Below, piece by piece: positions 28,667-36,097 of a stretch of DNA of 64,000 nt. Within the stretch, counting starts at the first letter, position 1; every line of letters starts with the position of its first letter. The notes under the pieces are model-generated. The model ran no database searches. It was given only the letters and a program-made list of their open reading frames with translations, and had not been told where the DNA came from. The stretch lies in contig OZ242051.1 in assembly GCA_965205255.1 (NCBI GenBank), positions 2,914,001 through 2,978,000 on the forward strand, in the 5' to 3' direction. Both the position numbers and the translations under genes were made by a program. Source of the stretch: G965205255 sp965205255 (GTDB lineage: Bacteria; Pseudomonadota; Gammaproteobacteria; Pseudomonadales; Endozoicomonadaceae).

Positions 28667-28925
28667 TATCAAAAATTATTTAATGGTCAGAGATAGTTTT
28701 GTTTCTTTGAACGAAATTGCCAGTCATTTTAATGTTGAGCAAGATTGTATGCACTTTATGTTAAAGCACTGGATTAAAAAAGGTTGCCTGACTTGCCATA
28801 AGAATCAATGTGGAGTTGCGGGCTTGAGTAGCAAGTGTAATAGCTGTAGTGAAGCTGTAGCTGAATATTATAAATGGAATCCTGAACCTGTCGTTAATAA
28901 TAAAATATCATTAGTTACTTTGTAA
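28638..28925 (+). CDS. feoC: FeoC-like winged-helix protein with cysteine cluster
   Basis: This frame overlaps the end of feoB (stop at 28666). Possible starts are 28638, 28641 and 28656; the 28656 ATG gives MLTSIKNYLMVRDSFVSLNE. A winged-helix segment (SLNEIASHFNVEQDCMHFML, about 23-42) is followed by CLTCHKNQCG and LSSKCNSCSE. These five cysteines resemble the Fe-S or metal site of FeoC regulators, which influence FeoB stability. The overlap argues for translational coupling. Confidence 0.75.
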   Translation: MMADLLMLTSIKNYLMVRDSFVSLNEIASHFNVEQDCMHFMLKHWIKKGCLTCHKNQCGVAGLSSKCNSCSEAVAEYYKWNPEPVVNNKISLVTL

Positions 28926-29164
28926 ATGCACTAGGCTACGTTGATGTTTTAAAGTAGATTATAATAATACTGTAAAATCGTAGTATTTATTTTGATATCG
29001 CCACAAAACCGTAATATATCATTGCAATGCATTCAACACCCAGAACCGAGGCAATATGCGCACTTATGTTGCCTACTATTGACATGGAAATAGTATTATA
29101 CGTATTCGCGAAAATAGGTTTTTTAAAAGGAAATCAAAATAAATAAATATCCGAACAAGCTTGT

Positions 29165-29262
29165 AATACAAAACCTGTTACATAACAGTAATTAGAAACT
29201 GGTTTTGGTACAATAGCTAGCTAATGCGAGAAGCTTTAACGCATAACAGCAAGACCTGACCG
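29165..29262. repeat. rearranged partial copy of dispersed repeat family A
   Basis: Both terminal segments are present close together (AATACAAAACCTGTTACATA and TTAGAAACTGGTTTTGGTAC), then an internal block AGAAGCTTTAACGCATAACA with GCAAGACCTGAC. It looks like an internal deletion with rearrangement. The rest of the 28926-29512 gap shows no gene. A loose GC-rich hairpin near 29311-29352 ends in TTTTTTT but its stem is imperfect. Confidence 0.6.
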
Positions 29263-29512
29263 GCATATAATTAATTAGCATAAAAGCACATGACAGCATG
29301 AAAATACCAAGGGCTCACAAAGCGTACTTTAGCGAGCGCGGTGGCTTTTTTTAGTGATCTGGCTTGTTATAAATCAATGGGTTACATTGATGCACGACAA
29401 TAATATAAAAAGTTTGAAAATCGTCCAAACCATATTTTTTATGATATGGTCTATATACACCCAAAATCGGTTTAAAAAAAGGTTGCGTCTCTTATATATC
29501 GAGAAGTTTGAA

Positions 29513-29599
29513 TGGTGCCCGGGGCCGGACTCGAACCGGCACGGCCGTTAAGCCGAGGGATTTTAAGTCCCTTGTGTCTACCAATTTCACCACCCGGGC
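29513..29599 (-). tRNA. tRNA-Leu (anticodon TAA)
   Basis: On the minus strand an 87-base tRNA begins GCCCGGGTGGTGAAATTGGT and ends GTTCGAGTCCGGCCCCGGGC plus ACCA. The acceptor stem pairs 7/7. The anticodon arm AGGGA-CTTAAAA-TCCCT gives anticodon TAA. It has a long variable arm (CTCGGCTTAACGGCCGT), as expected for class II, and an encoded CCA. It follows tRNA-Cys by 40 bases. Confidence 0.95.
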
Positions 29600-29639
29600 T
29601 ATCAGGGCGGATATGATTACTTCTATTAATCAATTTAAG

Positions 29640-29713
29640 TGGAGGCTGGAGTCGGAATCGAACCGGCGTTAACGGAGTTGCAGTCCGCTGCATGACCACT
29701 CTGCCATCCAGCC
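29640..29713 (-). tRNA. tRNA-Cys (anticodon GCA)
   Basis: On the minus strand a 74-base tRNA begins GGCTGGATGGCAGAGTGGTC and ends GGTTCGATTCCGACTCCAGC plus CTCCA. The anticodon loop CTGCAAC gives GCA. The acceptor stem GGCTGGA pairs with TCCAGCC, the discriminator is U, and CCA is encoded. It lies downstream of pgsA, in the same order as cysT-leuZ of enterics. Confidence 0.95.
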
Positions 29714-29821
29714 TTTATTTATTTGGAACTGATCAATAATTATTTATATGATAACTCCCAAAACCACGCACTGTATTCTATGGAATATTGCGGTTATGTC
29801 AATAGAAAAAACCAAGATTTT

Positions 29822-30454
29822 TTAATTATTTTTCAAGGTGTTCCATGAAGCATACATATATATACACATGGACCAGATTGTTAATGCGGCTGCTACATAT
29901 AACGAAATAAATCCAACTATAGTGCATAAGTTAAATGTTTTCAGACCTGCCAGTAATAACATAAAAATGGCTAGCATCTGCGCCGAAGTTTTTAATTTTC
30001 CTACAATGTTAACAGCTATACTGTTTCGCTTGCCTATTTCAGCCATCCATTCTCTAAGTGCAGATATAACAATTTCACGCCCAATAATTACCATTCCCGG
30101 AAATGTTATCCACGGTGTATGAAAACCTTCAATTAGAATGATCAATGAAACAGCCACCATCAGTTTATCTGCCACAGGGTCTATAAATGCACCAAAGCGG
30201 GTAGTCTGCCCTAGTTTTCTCGCCAGCATACCATCGAGATAATCTGTTGAACCGGCAAGAAAGAATATCAATGCACACAAATAGTGCGCTTGTTGCCAAG
30301 GGATATAAAAGACAACAACAATCACAGGAATAAAAACCATTCTTGTAAAAGTGAGAGTATTTGGTAAATTTAAACTTAGCGACACCTTGCTTAGCTCCAG
30401 CCTCATTACAAAGTATTTTTTATATGTTGATGCATTATATGCATGGTAAATCAT
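29822..30454 (-). CDS. pgsA: CDP-diacylglycerol-glycerol-3-phosphate phosphatidyltransferase
   Basis: PgsA makes phosphatidylglycerophosphate, the precursor of phosphatidylglycerol, in the inner membrane. The family motif D-G-x2-A-R-x8-G-x3-D-x3-D is visible as DYLDGMLARKLGQTTRFG followed by AFIDPVADK. Usual starts lie just before LNLPNTLTFTR, so translation may begin at Met17 (MRLELSKV) rather than at the first Met. It is downstream of uvrC by 23 bases and upstream of tRNA-Cys and tRNA-Leu, the standard gammaproteobacterial order. Confidence 0.92.
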   Translation of the reverse strand: MIYHAYNASTYKKYFVMRLELSKVSLSLNLPNTLTFTRMVFIPVIVVVFYIPWQQAHYLCALIFFLAGSTDYLDGMLARKLGQTTRFGAFIDPVADKLMVAVSLIILIEGFHTPWITFPGMVIIGREIVISALREWMAEIGKRNSIAVNIVGKLKTSAQMLAIFMLLLAGLKTFNLCTIVGFISLYVAAALTIWSMCIYMYASWNTLKNN

Positions 30455-30477
30455 TTTTAGTAGATAAATATGAATTA

Positions 30478-32334
30478 TTAACTTCGAAATGAACGATATA
30501 TCTCTTCGGCAAGCTGATGACTAATTCCCCGAACTTTCACTAAATCGTCAATACCTGCCTGCTTTATGCCTTGCAAGCCTCCAAAATAACGCATCAGGGC
30601 AGATCTTTTTTTAGCACCGATACCCTCAATGCTTTCTAAAACAGAAGTAGTTCTTGCTTTAAGTCTGCGTGCTCTATGCCCTGCAATAGCAAATCGATGT
30701 GCTTCATCACGCACTTGCTGAACCAATAGAAAACCGGGATGATTTTTTTCAAACTGATAACTTTTGCCATTAACTGCATTAATGATAGTTTCAAGTCCAG
30801 CTTTTCTTCCTTCCCCTTTGGCCACACCATAAACAGGAATTGTTAACTCAAGGGTTATCAGAGCCTGTAGCACAGTATTAATTTGGCCTTTTCCGCCATC
30901 TATTAAAAGAAGGTCTGGTAGCTTTTTGTTTTCAGATACATACTCTTCATTGGGTGAAAATTTTTGATAGCGTCGTTTAACTGCCTGTTTCATTGCAGCA
31001 TAGTCATCTCCCGGAGTAATCTCTTTTATGTTAAACCGCCGATATTCAGAAGACACCGCACCTTCCTGATTAAAAACCACGCAAGATGCAACCGTTCCTT
31101 CACCTTGTGTGTGACTAATGTCAAAACATTCAATGCGCTCTGGCATTGCTTCAAGTTCAAGACCTTGCTGTAGAGATATAAGACGCTGAAGTACTGAATT
31201 TTTATTAGATAAATGTTGCTCAAGTTTTTGTTTTGCATTTTGTTCTGCCATTGCCTGCCAGCGTTTTCTATCACCTCGCACATCAGTTTTGATTACTACC
31301 TTTAAACCTGCCTGTCTGTTAATAACCTCATTAATGGTTTTTGTCTCTTGTAAAACACACGGAATCAAAATTTCTTTAGGGTAGTCACACTTGCCAACGT
31401 GCAGTACATAAAATTGTTCAAGAAATGTGCTAATTATCATTTCTGTCGATTCTTGTAGTTTTAGGTTGGAAATAAAATACCGGTGTCCCTGTAATGCACC
31501 TTGCCTAAAAAACAAGACCTCAACACAAAGTTTTCCTGACATCACACAAATACCGATAACATCAACATTACCTGCCGTAATATCAACTGCTTGAGTCGCT
31601 TGCATACGCTGCATGTCTTGTATTTGATTTCGATACACTATAGCTTCTTCATAGTTCATACTGGTAGCTGAAGCATCCATTTTTTTTGTCAGTATTTTAA
31701 TTACTTCCTGACCTCTTCCCTTGAGAAACTTTACCGAATGTGCAACATCTTCCTGATATTCTTCATTATCCACATATCCCACACAAGGTGCCTTGCAGCG
31801 ATCGATCTGATATTGCAAACACGGGCGTGTTCGATTAGAAAAATAACTATCTTTGCACTGTCGAACCTTAAATAATTTTTGCAACACCTTTAAGCTTTCA
31901 CGTGCAGCTCCGGCATTTGGATACGGACCAAAAATAACTCCATGCTTTTTTTTTCTGCCTCTGTAAAGATACAACCCAGGATATGCATGTGGAGATAGGT
32001 AGATATAAGGATAAGACTTGTCATCACGCAACAGAATATTATAAAGAGGCAAATGTTTTTTGATGAGTGTTTGTTCTAGCAAGAGAGCTTCAGTTTCATT
32101 GGCTGTGACAGTTAAATCCACCGAAGCAATTTTATTCACCATTACCTGTACTTTTGAATTAACAGCGGATTTCTGAAAATAACTGGTCAGCCTCTTTTTT
32201 AAATGATTTGCTTTACCTACGTAGAGTATATTCTTATTTTTATCCAGCATGCAGTAGACCCCTGGTAATTCAGGGGTATGTTTTAAAAAAAGTGTCGCAT
32301 TAAAGCCTGTTTCTGGTAACTTTATCTTTTTCAT
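30478..32334 (-). CDS. uvrC: excinuclease ABC subunit C
   Basis: UvrC makes both incisions in nucleotide excision repair. The 618-residue protein shows the GIY-YIG nuclease (PGVYCMLDKNKNILYVGKAN near 24-43), a cysteine-rich stretch (RPCLQYQIDRCKAPCVGYVD near 166-185), a UVR domain (MNYEEAIVYRNQIQDMQRMQ near 218), the RNase H-like 5' nuclease (RIECFDISHTQGEGTVAS near 398) and C-terminal helix-hairpin-helix pairs (IEGIGAKKRSALMRYFGG and VKVRGISHQLAEEIY). It is complete. Confidence 0.96.
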   Translation of the reverse strand: MKKIKLPETGFNATLFLKHTPELPGVYCMLDKNKNILYVGKANHLKKRLTSYFQKSAVNSKVQVMVNKIASVDLTVTANETEALLLEQTLIKKHLPLYNILLRDDKSYPYIYLSPHAYPGLYLYRGRKKKHGVIFGPYPNAGAARESLKVLQKLFKVRQCKDSYFSNRTRPCLQYQIDRCKAPCVGYVDNEEYQEDVAHSVKFLKGRGQEVIKILTKKMDASATSMNYEEAIVYRNQIQDMQRMQATQAVDITAGNVDVIGICVMSGKLCVEVLFFRQGALQGHRYFISNLKLQESTEMIISTFLEQFYVLHVGKCDYPKEILIPCVLQETKTINEVINRQAGLKVVIKTDVRGDRKRWQAMAEQNAKQKLEQHLSNKNSVLQRLISLQQGLELEAMPERIECFDISHTQGEGTVASCVVFNQEGAVSSEYRRFNIKEITPGDDYAAMKQAVKRRYQKFSPNEEYVSENKKLPDLLLIDGGKGQINTVLQALITLELTIPVYGVAKGEGRKAGLETIINAVNGKSYQFEKNHPGFLLVQQVRDEAHRFAIAGHRARRLKARTTSVLESIEGIGAKKRSALMRYFGGLQGIKQAGIDDLVKVRGISHQLAEEIYRSFRS

Positions 32335-32615
32335 AATATTGATTTGCTCAATACAGGCATAAAAATATAAAAATTAAGAACCATCATATTATACGAATAT
32401 TTAATTGATTTAACTATTAATTTTCTCGTACAATCACGAGGTATCGGTTTTATTACATCTTGCTATAGAAGGTAGCAAAAAAACTGTATAACAAGCCACC
32501 TATAACAGCACCTTTTAAGATAATAAATATAAACAGTTTTATTTTAAGACTGTATTTCTACTAAAAAAGCATAACGAGTAAACCGGTCAAACCTCAATAT
32601 AAAAGGAAGAAAATT

Positions 32616-33182
32616 ATGTTTTATCGGAAGATTTCTAATAATATAAAACTAAGTCTTACCGTGCCTCAATATGCAACCCGCATATTTACATTAATTGATA
32701 ATAACAGAGAGTGGCTAAGTAAATGGTTATATTGGCCTGATTCGGTTAATACCTCTGTTGATGTCGAAAATTTTATCAAAGCAGAGCTTATTAAATTTCA
32801 GCAAGGTACAGGTGTTCATACCACCATTTTTTACGAAAATAATATTGTGGGAGTAATAGGGTTTAATGATATTCACAATCATATCGGACGCGCAGGTTAT
32901 TGGTTAAGCCAAACTCATTCCGGCAAAGGCATTATGACAAAGTGCCTGAACGAACTGATTCAACTGGGATTTTCATACTATCCGATCAATGAGGTTCAGG
33001 TGCATTGTTCTGAACATAACATAGCCAGTTGTTCTATAGCCACCAGCCTTGGGTTAACTTTAACAGATAAAGTAAATAGTGCGGAATATATCAATGGGCG
33101 TTGGATTAATCACAATATTTACAGCGGGGGAAAAGAGACTTTTTTAAAAAAGCCCACAAGACAAAGAGCAATCTTGACTTGA
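32616..33182 (+). CDS. RimL-type GNAT N-acetyltransferase
   Basis: A 188-residue GNAT-fold acetyltransferase resembling RimL/YdaF enzymes. An AAGGAAG site lies 8 bases before the ATG. Visible parts are NREWLSKWLYWPDSVNTSVD near 29-48, the strand TTIFYENNIVGVIGFNDI near 69-86, and an acetyl-CoA loop region GYWLSQTHSGKGIMTKCLNE near 94-113. NEVQVHCSEHNIASCSIATS lies near 129-148. The Q/R-x-x-G-x-G/A loop is replaced by SHSGKGI-type residues, as is common in this subfamily. Substrate is unknown (protein N-terminus or small amine). Confidence 0.82.
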   Translation: MFYRKISNNIKLSLTVPQYATRIFTLIDNNREWLSKWLYWPDSVNTSVDVENFIKAELIKFQQGTGVHTTIFYENNIVGVIGFNDIHNHIGRAGYWLSQTHSGKGIMTKCLNELIQLGFSYYPINEVQVHCSEHNIASCSIATSLGLTLTDKVNSAEYINGRWINHNIYSGGKETFLKKPTRQRAILT

Positions 33183-33208
33183 AAGAGTTCATGTAACAGA
33201 TAAAGAAA

Positions 33209-33230
33209 AAAGACCAGTTCGCTGGTCTTT
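33209..33230 (-). terminator. UUCG-type hairpin terminator, better oriented for minus strand
   Basis: AAAGACCAG (33209-33217), loop TTCG, CTGGTCTTT (33222-33230): a perfect 9-bp stem. On the plus strand it follows the GNAT gene but only three T remain before CAG. On the minus strand the stem is followed by TTTTCTTTATC. It may serve both directions. Confidence 0.7.
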
Positions 33231-33641
33231 CAGAAGGGAAATTATATGCTAAGTCAAACTTGTTTTTGTTTTTTTTTCTTGCTTGAATTCAGAAATTTAC
33301 CTAATTTAGTTGATAGTGATTATTTGTTTTATTGTGAAGCTGGTGTACACACATGGCATTAAGAAGTGGCTTTTTAGTTTAGTTTATATAGTTGCTATGT
33401 TATGTGGTCGTATAAAAATATTTCTATGATGTGCCTTTTTCTTTTTAAATCTTCTTGAGTTTGCTATTGAGCTAGCAATGTTTTTTATGGAAAGCCCTTA
33501 ATTGTAAATAATTACCAGTAAAACATGAATCGCGTAGATTTATGTGAGGACCAAAACAATGCATAAATGCTTCTAGCAGACTTTGGGTTGGTTTGGAAGT
33601 TCTAGTGAGCATGTTGCATTTCATCAATCAGGAGAGTGCTC
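33231..33641. other. intergenic stretch, no gene recognised
   Basis: AT-rich sequence between the GNAT gene and the cysteine-rich peptide gene. It includes T-rich runs and presumably the promoter of the downstream gene. I see no repeat-family copy or RNA gene. Confidence 0.5.
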
Positions 33642-33905
33642 ATGAAATTTCGTCATTTATTACCTGCTATTTTAATTATCTCCAGTTTTTTACTTTTGAG
33701 TTTTGATACGTTTGCAACATCATGCAACGCTTCGAACAAAAATGGTTGGATGCTTTGTGCAAAAACTAAGGCATGTATTGACCAAGCTTACGGCAAAGTC
33801 AATAAATACGGTGGTAATACCACGTACTTTTGTGGTTATATTAAGCGTAATCAATGCTCGTCTGGATCAACAAATACGCCTCCGTATCTGATTGAGCTTT
33901 GCTAA
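33642..33905 (+). CDS. small cysteine-rich secreted peptide
   Basis: Start at ATG 33642, 7 bases after AGGAG; an upstream in-frame GTG at 33636 is too close to that site. The 87-residue product has a signal peptide (MKFRHLLPAILIISSFLLLS, cut near DTFA, about residue 26) and a mature part of about 60 residues with six cysteines: TSCNAS, MLCAKT, KACIDQ, YFCGYI, NQCSSG and a C-terminal LC. Six cysteines in so short a chain suggest three disulfides and a toxin-like, inhibitor-like or binding peptide. I do not recognise the family. Confidence 0.6.
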   Translation: MKFRHLLPAILIISSFLLLSFDTFATSCNASNKNGWMLCAKTKACIDQAYGKVNKYGGNTTYFCGYIKRNQCSSGSTNTPPYLIELC

Positions 33906-33987
33906 AAAAGAAATACTCTGCCTCTGGGTGGGGTATTTAACTGAAACCATATTATCACAGGCATCGGTTCCTGTTGGTGGTTACTAT

Positions 33988-34413
33988 CACTTCAATAAGC
34001 CTTTTGCATAACTTCAGGTTCTGTGACAACTTTTAGCTTTTTGCAGTACTGATGCTCAGGGTTTTCGGCCTCGGTGCTACTTTCGCTACCTGTTAGCATG
34101 ACTTTCAATAGGGGAGTAGACAGTATGACCTGGTGTTTGTCGGGCATTCGGATTATATCCAGTCTGGCCTGAAGGTCTTCAATACTGATTGAAAACAGCT
34201 TGACAGCTTAATATCATGTACACAAACTCCTGTTTTACCATTATGAAACATAGCAAGTCTATCTATCTTCTTATCATTTTTTCCATAAAGCAGGCATTGA
34301 TGGCTGCAATCCATAGCTTTTTCATAGGTAGTTAGTTGTTTAGTTAAGCAAACGAAAGTTAAAATATGCACAATCGACGCTTGACTGGTATCAGCACCTC
34401 TGATATTTATCAT
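33988..34413 (-). pseudogene. frameshifted unknown gene
   Basis: Two minus-strand frames join at about 34170-34200. The first (from ATG 34413) reads MINIRGADTSQASIVHILTF, then AMDCSHQCLLYGKNDKK and FHNGKTGVCVHDIKLSSCF, and soon stops. In another frame the sense continues as FSISIEDLQARLDIIRMPDK, HQVILSTPLLKVMLTGSESS, KKLKVVTEPEVMQKAY and stop at about 33988. Both halves look coding, so a single indel has probably broken one gene of about 140 residues. The function is unknown. It could also be a 3' fragment of a longer lost gene, since no good ribosome site precedes 34413. Confidence 0.45.
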
Positions 34414-34873
34414 TCAACTCACAGTAATGACTAAGGTTTATGAACGTTGCTCTGCCATAAAAAACCATTAAAATAAAAAAATAGCACTACATAAATGTTC
34501 TTTGTAGTTTTTTTACGCTGAAGATTGCCTTTAGAATATTATTTACTGTGTCTTCCATGGGTTATCTTCTGTTCGTGTTGTTGAGCTAACAGATAATACT
34601 CACGAAAGACAATGAGTTAAACGTTGTCCGAAGTATTTTCATAATAACTTTTGGATAATTTCGTAGTATCACAACTATAAAGCAGAGGATTCTTAGGTAG
34701 GTAACTCAATTTAAGAAATGGCAAATATGTATATTTATAGGTTGATTAGTTATTTTTTCGTTTGCACTTGTTTAATTTAATAAATACAATGTTCTTGCAG
34801 AGTTAGGTTCCTATTTGCTTTACATCACTTTTCTAACATTTTAGAAATTCTGCTTTTTCCCTTTGATGGTTTA
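34414..34873. other. intergenic stretch, no gene recognised
   Basis: AT-rich region upstream of the RND adaptor gene; it must hold that operon's promoter. No divergent regulator gene is present, unlike many efflux operons. Confidence 0.5.
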
Positions 34874-36085
34874 ATGAGAAAACATTTGATGATCATACCA
34901 GAAACCCATATGTTTCTAAGATACAAAGTCGCAATTTTAATATTACTTAATCTGTTGCTGTTGGGAGGCTGTACTGATCACAGTACACCAATGAATCGTC
35001 CAACTCCAGTTGTCGGTGTAATTGCGGTAACTTCAACTTCGGTGAAGCCTTCCAGAGAGTTTGTAGTTCGCACAAAGGAGGCAAAGAGTGTAAACCTTCT
35101 AGCTCAAGTTTCTGGAACCATTATTCAACGCAACTTTACTGAAGGAACAGCCGTTAAAAAGGGTCAGCTACTTTATAAAATTGATCCCATTCAATATAAA
35201 ATAGCTTTGGATAAGGCTCAGGCTCAACTCGATAGTGATGAAGCCAGATTTACTGAGTCTTTGCGCAATTTAAAGCGTGGAGAAAAACTGAACAAACAAA
35301 AGCTTATCAGTGTTGAGACTTATGATGGACTTGTCAGTACCTACAAGCAACAAATGGCCGCTTTAGAGGCCTCCAAAGCTCAGATTGCACAGGCTAAGAT
35401 TAACCTTTCCTACACTGATATAATTGCCCCATTTGACGGCGTGATTGGCATAACAAACTATCATGTGGGCAGTCTCATTAGCTCTTCTGACGTAACGCCA
35501 TTAGCGGAAATTGTTAGTGTCAGTCCAGTGTATGTTAGTTTTCAACTCAATGAACAAGACTATTTACATTATCTGCCCGCTGCAAAGTCAGTAGATACAC
35601 TGAAAAAACAACTTGATTTTACCTTAAAACTATCTGACGGGACTGTCTATCCGCAAAAAGGAACCTTAAATTATATTTCACCTAAGGTCTCACAGGATAC
35701 GGATACTATTACATTTCGGGTTAGTTTTCCTAATCCTGACAATCTCTTGCGCCCTGGGATGTATGCAACGATGAAAATTAGTGACAGTAAACCACTTGAA
35801 CTCAGACAAGTTCCACAAGTAGCAGTTCAACACGGAAAAAACGGTGCATTTGTCTATCTTGTAAATCAAGGGCGAGTTATTGAAAAGCCTATTGAACCAG
35901 GCCCACAAAAAGGCAATTTGCAAACAGTGGTTAAAGGCTTAAAATCTGGAGATAAGGTAATTGTTCAGGGTTTCCTAACCATTCAGAGCGGTCAGCAGGT
36001 CAATGCTAAAGAAGTGGTGCTGAATAAACAAGGAGGGTTTATTGTTAAAAAACCTGCTCCTTCAGTCAAGAAAAAAGCAGAGTAG
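34874..36085 (+). CDS. RND efflux periplasmic adaptor (membrane fusion protein)
   Basis: A 403-residue AcrA/MexA-type lipoprotein that links an RND pump to an outer-membrane channel. The lipobox LLGGC is near residue 33. If translation starts at the ATG at 34910 (MFLRYKVAILILLN) the signal peptide has a more usual length. Order of domains: lipoyl half-motifs near 75-100 (VSGTIIQRNFTEGTAVKKGQ) and 186-200 (IIAPFDGVIGITNYHVG), an alpha-helical hairpin between them (ALDKAQAQLDSDEARFTESL), then beta-barrel and membrane-proximal domains ending near residue 375. It is followed by two RND pumps 12 and 73 bases away. Confidence 0.93.
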   Translation: MRKHLMIIPETHMFLRYKVAILILLNLLLLGGCTDHSTPMNRPTPVVGVIAVTSTSVKPSREFVVRTKEAKSVNLLAQVSGTIIQRNFTEGTAVKKGQLLYKIDPIQYKIALDKAQAQLDSDEARFTESLRNLKRGEKLNKQKLISVETYDGLVSTYKQQMAALEASKAQIAQAKINLSYTDIIAPFDGVIGITNYHVGSLISSSDVTPLAEIVSVSPVYVSFQLNEQDYLHYLPAAKSVDTLKKQLDFTLKLSDGTVYPQKGTLNYISPKVSQDTDTITFRVSFPNPDNLLRPGMYATMKISDSKPLELRQVPQVAVQHGKNGAFVYLVNQGRVIEKPIEPGPQKGNLQTVVKGLKSGDKVIVQGFLTIQSGQQVNAKEVVLNKQGGFIVKKPAPSVKKKAE

Positions 36086-36097
36086 GGATCGAGGTCA

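Noticed and set aside
29292..29352. GC-rich sequence ending in TTTTTTT, considered as terminator or small RNA
   Set aside because: No consistent stem could be drawn by eye; pairing is broken by several mismatches.
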